Of a stretch of DNA of 64,000 bases, positions 59,710-64,000 are shown piece by piece. A model generated the notes under the pieces. The model did no database searches. It saw only the letters and a program-made list of their open reading frames with translations, and was not told the origin of the DNA. Source of the stretch: Alteromonas_F sp964429915 (lineage in GTDB: Bacteria; Pseudomonadota; Gammaproteobacteria; Enterobacterales; Alteromonadaceae); contig CAYSDZ010000013.1 in NCBI GenBank assembly GCA_964429915.1, forward strand, positions 1 through 64,000, written 5' to 3'. Position 1 is the stretch's first letter; the number at the start of each line of letters is the position of its first letter. The position numbers and the translations under genes were made by a program.

Positions 59710-62250
59710 TTAACAACCACGTTTGTTCTTTATTGACCGCCCTGCCTCTGCCTTCAATGGCTCGGTCGGCCAACGGTGTTTTGGATATTTGGCGCGCATT
59801 TCTTTCGCAACATCAAAGTATGACGTATGCCAAAACTGGCCGATATCACTGGTTATTTGAATAGGGCGTTTAGCTGGCGATAACAATTCGAATCTAAGGT
59901 TTACTTTACCTGCAAGCTTAGGAGCAACGAGTTCACCAAACACTTCCTGAAGTGCAATCGACACTTTCGGCCCTTGCGATGCATCATAATCAATTTTCAC
60001 TCGATGACCGCTAGGAGCTTGATAGTATTCAGGGGCTTGTTTTTCGAGTATAGACTGTGTTTCCCAAGAAATGATTGATTTGAAGAGTGGTAGAATATTA
60101 ATCGACTTTAAATCCTGCAGTTTGTTCACTTTGCCGATGTAAGGAAGTAACCATTCATCAGCCCGTTCCAACAGGTTTTGTTTGCTAAAAACGGGAAAGT
60201 CATCTGTCACACTACCCAACCATATCAGTCGCTTTACCCAAGATTCACAAGCCTCTGTCCAATTGAGTAAGCCTTCAGCCTTTGTTTTTAGTTGTTCACA
60301 AATCGTTTTCTTAATAAATGCATCATCAGCGTCTGCTTTTTCCAAGCTTTCTAATTGGATGCTTTGATAATTCAGCGAACGCTCACTGAAAAATCTGCCT
60401 GTGTTAGGTTCAAATACGTTCGTTTTTACGTTGTCTAATGATGATTTAAACACGGATGTTAAAGTATTCATTTCGATGGGGACTGCACTAAAAATCAGTC
60501 CTTCCCTTTCTTTTATATTGCAATCTGTCACAACAAGTAGGACGTGTTGACAAAGTGGATCATGCTCTCGAAGACACACGCCTTTACCATTTGCCAAAAG
60601 ATATCGATTCGAGTTTTTTGATCTTCGTATGGCCAGTCGTTCTGGAAATGCAAACAGCGCGAGGCAAGCAATGACTGAAACTGGGTCGAGGTTTGAATCT
60701 AGCGTTACTTTTCCCTTCTGTAAGGCGCTGCGGAAGGTTTTGTTTCTTACTTTTTGAAATAGATTATTCTCGAGTATTTGAGCCGACTTAAGCGTGGATA
60801 CGTTCAACTTAGCGCTTTGTGGTTGTGCGTCTGTCATTGTACGTTCCATCACCTGATATCTCAGCATGAGATCCGCAGACTCGCTGGATATCAGAACATC
60901 TTTCTCTGACAACATGGCCGCTAAACGGCACGCGATAGCTCTATGCTGATCGCTTGTTGTCATCACTATCGTTTTTGCAAGCCTCACTGGCAGGCCAATT
61001 TCAGACACCTCAAGACCCAGCTGGGTTATTGCACCTGAGTTAGAAAGCAAGTCTAGCGAAGTCAGCAGTGTCATTGCTGAATCAAAATGCGCCTTAGGTG
61101 GAGCGGTTATCCAGTCGATTTCACCAAAATGAAGATTTCCCCATTTAGCGAGTTGTAGCACCACATCGGTCAGTTCGGCATTGAGAATTTCGGGCAAGTG
61201 ATATTTTTCAAATGACCTATTTTCGCTTGCGCTCCATAAACGAATGCATTTACCCGCTTGCACCCGTCCTGCACGACCTTTGCGTTGCTCAGCAGACGCC
61301 AGCGAAATTCTTTTCGTTAATAGCCGACTCATACCGGAATTTGGGTCATAGTGAAGTTTTCTTTCAAGGCCAGAATCAACCACGCCTGTGATGTTTGGAA
61401 GAGTAAGGCTAGTTTCAGCAATGTTAGTGGAGAAGACGACTTTGCGTTTATCCAATGGCGCATGCCTCAGAACACGCTGTTGTTCTTTTAGGGGCAACGC
61501 TCCGTGTAAAGCCAAGCATTCGATTTCGTCCTGATTAAGGCTTTGTTTTGCTACGTTCAGGCAGGTGCTGATCTCTTTTACCCCCGGAAGAAAAACCAGT
61601 ACATCGCCCGATGTTTGATGAATAAACGTCTTGACCGCTGAAACTACACCGGATTCTAAGGTCTTGTGTTTGATACTTTGGTATTCGAGCTCAACAGGGA
61701 ATACCCTGCCTTCAACTGAAATAGTGTGAGTATTTTGCATATAGCTTTCTAATTCGCGTGCATCGATGGTCGCCGACATCACAAGTAGAACCATATCTTC
61801 GCGCAGACTTTGCTGTACTTCTTTGGCGAGCATTAACGATAAATCAGCATGTAAGGAACGTTCGTGGAATTCATCAAAAATAATCAACCCTATCCCACTC
61901 AGTTCAGGATCGTGCTGAATCATTTGCGTTAAGATTCCCTCGGTCACGATCTCTAATTTCGTCATCGTGCTTACCTTGCTTTCATTTCGTACACGATAAC
62001 CCACCGTTTGACCCACTTTTTCACCCAAGGCACTTGCCAAAAAATGGGCAATAGACTTTGCCGCGACGCGTCTTGGTTGCAGCATGATGATTTTTCGGTC
62101 GTCAAACATGCCTCCCTTTATTATTTCAAGTGGCACTACTGTGGATTTTCCGGCTCCCGGTTCAGCTTGAAGAATGATGTTATGCCCTTGCGTTAAGGCA
62201 TGTTTAATTTGGGGAATGACCTTGAAGATGGGCAGCGCTTGAGTGTTCAT
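59710..62250 (-). CDS. hrpB: ATP-dependent helicase HrpB
   Basis: The 846-residue DEAH-box helicase shows the Walker A AEPGAGKSTVVP, PRRVAAKSIA, TEGILTQ, the DEFHERSL box (DEFH in HrpB), SATID, the second RecA domain (DVLVFLPGVKEI, STNIAETSLTLPNI, QRKGRAGR) and the HrpB-specific C-terminal domain (GHRVKIDY, VSIALQEVFGEL, ISSDIGQFW-like ITSDIGQFW). Its biological role is poorly known; RNA metabolism is assumed. The length matches the family (about 810-850). Confidence 0.95.
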   Translation of the reverse strand: MNTQALPIFKVIPQIKHALTQGHNIILQAEPGAGKSTVVPLEIIKGGMFDDRKIIMLQPRRVAAKSIAHFLASALGEKVGQTVGYRVRNESKVSTMTKLEIVTEGILTQMIQHDPELSGIGLIIFDEFHERSLHADLSLMLAKEVQQSLREDMVLLVMSATIDARELESYMQNTHTISVEGRVFPVELEYQSIKHKTLESGVVSAVKTFIHQTSGDVLVFLPGVKEISTCLNVAKQSLNQDEIECLALHGALPLKEQQRVLRHAPLDKRKVVFSTNIAETSLTLPNITGVVDSGLERKLHYDPNSGMSRLLTKRISLASAEQRKGRAGRVQAGKCIRLWSASENRSFEKYHLPEILNAELTDVVLQLAKWGNLHFGEIDWITAPPKAHFDSAMTLLTSLDLLSNSGAITQLGLEVSEIGLPVRLAKTIVMTTSDQHRAIACRLAAMLSEKDVLISSESADLMLRYQVMERTMTDAQPQSAKLNVSTLKSAQILENNLFQKVRNKTFRSALQKGKVTLDSNLDPVSVIACLALFAFPERLAIRRSKNSNRYLLANGKGVCLREHDPLCQHVLLVVTDCNIKEREGLIFSAVPIEMNTLTSVFKSSLDNVKTNVFEPNTGRFFSERSLNYQSIQLESLEKADADDAFIKKTICEQLKTKAEGLLNWTEACESWVKRLIWLGSVTDDFPVFSKQNLLERADEWLLPYIGKVNKLQDLKSINILPLFKSIISWETQSILEKQAPEYYQAPSGHRVKIDYDASQGPKVSIALQEVFGELVAPKLAGKVNLRFELLSPAKRPIQITSDIGQFWHTSYFDVAKEMRAKYPKHRWPTEPLKAEAGRSIKNKRGC

Positions 62251-62554
62251 TGATTTTTAACAGACAGTTTAATAAACAAATATGCTGGCCTATTCTAACT
62301 ATTTCCGTTGCTCAGCACAGCCTGCTTCTCAACCTACTTAGTCGAAGGTATAAGATTTCGATACTTTCCATAGGCGTACAGGCTTTTTCACATGGCAATA
62401 TGAAACAAACTGTTATTTTTTTGCGTAATTGTTAATTGCTTTCTAACATTTAGACTACTATTCATACAGGTCGTTTTTCGACTGGCTGACGCAATCGCGA
62501 TAGCGTTATTAACTTGAAGTATTAGTTTACATCGATGACGAATAAGGAAATCTC
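62251..62554. other. intergenic region between divergent hrpB and the GGDEF gene
   Basis: No small gene or clear hairpin is seen. Both promoters must lie here, but no well-spaced -35/-10 pair stands out. AAGGAAA at 62544-62550 is the ribosome site of the GGDEF gene. Confidence 0.5.
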
Positions 62555-64000
62555 TTGCGCTTAATGATGACCCACAAGCTCGAAACTGCATTGCTTGTGT
62601 TTGCCGTATCATTATTACTTTCCTATCAGTTTGGTTGGTTGAAAAAGGAATACGACTTACTCGATCCAGCAAACGTTCATAGTTATCAGATCAAACTCGG
62701 TGATGGCGTCGAAGGAGATTTAGTCCATGCCGACAATGAAATCACCTTCACATGTCACCGAATCAAATCAAATGTCAATATTGTGTGTGGCGCATTCATA
62801 GACATAACAGGAAGCCCAGATAAAGGTGTCGACTTTAGTACGTATGATCATCTTGAAATAGAGGGCAGTACAGATTATCCATCTGACGACAATCGCGTTC
62901 GCATTTCCTTGAAAAATTATCATCCAAACTATTCATACCGAGACGAAGACATGACCCACAAGGTCAATGCATTTTTATCTCAAAAACTAGAAGGTCATGG
63001 ACAGCTGATACCGCTTGATTTATTGCGAGTACAACAGTGGTGGCTGAACATGTTTAGAATCCCACTAGAAGACAGCCTACCCGACATTTCTGATGTCGTG
63101 AATATCGATATTCGCGTATTACAAAAAGGCCCAGTAGGCGAATATAAAACGACTGTTACCAAGTTAAAGATCCACGGTAACTATCTTGACCTAACAGAGT
63201 TATTTATCATCGTCCTTGTTTGCTCATTAGTCGTTGCGTCTTTGCTATTTAGAGAGGCTGCAATGAATAAAACGATGGCGTCCACCGATATCCTTACCGG
63301 CCTTATGAATCGTCACGGTATGCAGGATTGGCTTAGCCGTTTCCAACCTAGCAAAAATAAACCGATACACTCTTATTTGTTTTTTATCGACGTCGATGAT
63401 TTTAAAACAGTCAATGATACACACGGCCATCAAACTGGCGATGAATTATTGGTAACGATTAGTAAACAAGTATTGGCATGTCTTCATCAATTCAACATTC
63501 CGAGCCAATCTTGGCGCTTTATTCGATTGTCTGGTGACGAGTTTTTGATCATTTTCACAAAGATTAATAACACTCAAGCGCACCTTATTGCCGACAAGAT
63601 CATCGCTACTACCTGTCAAACTTTCCATTTCGAAGGGACTGAGATAGCCAACCAGATCAGTTTAGGTGTGGCTTCTGGACGGATCGAGTCTACAGATATC
63701 AAAGGTTTACTGGAAAAGGCAGACTCTGCCATGTACGCTGCGAAAAAAAATGGTAAGTGCCAGTACAAGTTTTTCGATGCCCCCCAGAGCCCCTCATCAA
63801 TCACCACAAAACAGAACACCAATGGGCTTTACGATGCTCTTACAATCCGTGAGGGAAGCATACGGTTTTCTCCCATTTTTGACGCTCAGTCCTCAGCTAT
63901 CAAGGATGTAGAGATAGCCTTACAAAGCCTACACTCCACACAGGAATCATTTGAAGCGTCGGGCCACTCAGTATCCGTCGCTAAGTGTCTACTGAGTCAA
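62555..64000 (+). CDS. membrane GGDEF protein with a probable degenerate EAL domain, truncated by the window end
   Basis: The frame is open to the last base (482 codons so far). TTG at 62555 is chosen because AAGGAAA is correctly spaced; ATG at 62564 or 62567 are alternatives. It has an N-terminal membrane helix (LETALLVFAVSLLLSYQFGW), a periplasmic beta-rich domain (about 35-205; possibly carbohydrate-binding-like), a second helix (LFIIVLVCSLVVASLLF), and a GGDEF domain with DILTGLMNRHGM, FFIDVDDFKTVNDTHGHQTGDE and the active site RLSGDEF (Ser for the first Gly). SIRFSPIFDAQSSAIKDVEIAL after residue 420 resembles the start of an EAL domain with altered catalytic text. Confidence 0.85.
   Translation, partial: MRLMMTHKLETALLVFAVSLLLSYQFGWLKKEYDLLDPANVHSYQIKLGDGVEGDLVHADNEITFTCHRIKSNVNIVCGAFIDITGSPDKGVDFSTYDHLEIEGSTDYPSDDNRVRISLKNYHPNYSYRDEDMTHKVNAFLSQKLEGHGQLIPLDLLRVQQWWLNMFRIPLEDSLPDISDVVNIDIRVLQKGPVGEYKTTVTKLKIHGNYLDLTELFIIVLVCSLVVASLLFREAAMNKTMASTDILTGLMNRHGMQDWLSRFQPSKNKPIHSYLFFIDVDDFKTVNDTHGHQTGDELLVTISKQVLACLHQFNIPSQSWRFIRLSGDEFLIIFTKINNTQAHLIADKIIATTCQTFHFEGTEIANQISLGVASGRIESTDIKGLLEKADSAMYAAKKNGKCQYKFFDAPQSPSSITTKQNTNGLYDALTIREGSIRFSPIFDAQSSAIKDVEIALQSLHSTQESFEASGHSVSVAKCLLSQ

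Overview
This is a 64 kb piece of a draft scaffold from a marine gammaproteobacterium, most likely the order Alteromonadales (Alteromonas/Glaciecola-like). Gene order fits that group (dam-rpe-[gap]-trpS-pabA; argD-astA-astD). So do the two large TonB-dependent receptors, the PEP-CTERM and GlyGly-CTERM tails, the c-di-GMP enzymes and the moderate, AT-leaning base composition. No rRNA, tRNA, CRISPR array, prophage or insertion sequence was seen. Five 100-N gaps interrupt the scaffold. Two of them are flanked by identical 55-bp ends and are therefore unmerged contig overlaps, not missing DNA. The gap at 2745-2844 really hides the end of rpe, probably gph, and the start of trpS.

Layout. 1-4180: the dam/rpe/trpS/pabA housekeeping cluster, with an unusual opposite-strand two-gene insertion between dam and rpe. 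4182-10175: an HDOD protein, then the arginine succinyltransferase catabolic operon (argD/astC, astA, astD) ending in a DUF1338 dioxygenase-like gene. 10804-19715: a large TonB receptor, a membrane-sensing chemotaxis receptor, a CPBP protease-arfB pair and a FecA-like receptor. 19932-23047: parC and two small downstream genes. 23258-31484: a BarA-like hybrid kinase and an RND efflux pump with its adaptor. 31705-35090: pyrB, hemL and a class III adenylate cyclase.

35122-42869: surface and exopolysaccharide biology. It holds a PrsT-like TPR protein, a choice-of-anchor-A PEP-CTERM protein, and two spondin-domain exported proteins (one a collagen-like lipoprotein) downstream of a TPR-GGDEF diguanylate cyclase. 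43102-50125: VOC protein, a Dyp-type peroxidase homologue without its catalytic Asp/Arg, gamma-glutamyltransferase, a PII protein, a TonB-like Pro/Glu-rich protein, a two-peptide operon and a threonine synthase. 50247-62250: PBP1B, lytic transglycosylase, sorted cyclophilin, SOS-regulated yebG, a phosphotransferase, a decayed large membrane sensor gene and hrpB. 62555-64000: the start of a GGDEF protein running off the end.

The observations most worth following are these. (1) The first spondin gene has a leader with a 12-bp perfect inverted repeat that buries its start codon, overlapped by a competing hairpin (a candidate RNA switch). (2) A short operon of a 90-aa exported peptide and a 38-aa membrane peptide sits between a near-consensus sigma-54 promoter and a strong terminator, close to a PII gene that also has a sigma-54-like promoter. 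(3) The Dyp peroxidase homologue has lost both distal catalytic residues. (4) A roughly 940-codon Cache-like sensor gene is broken by two in-frame stops and one frameshift.
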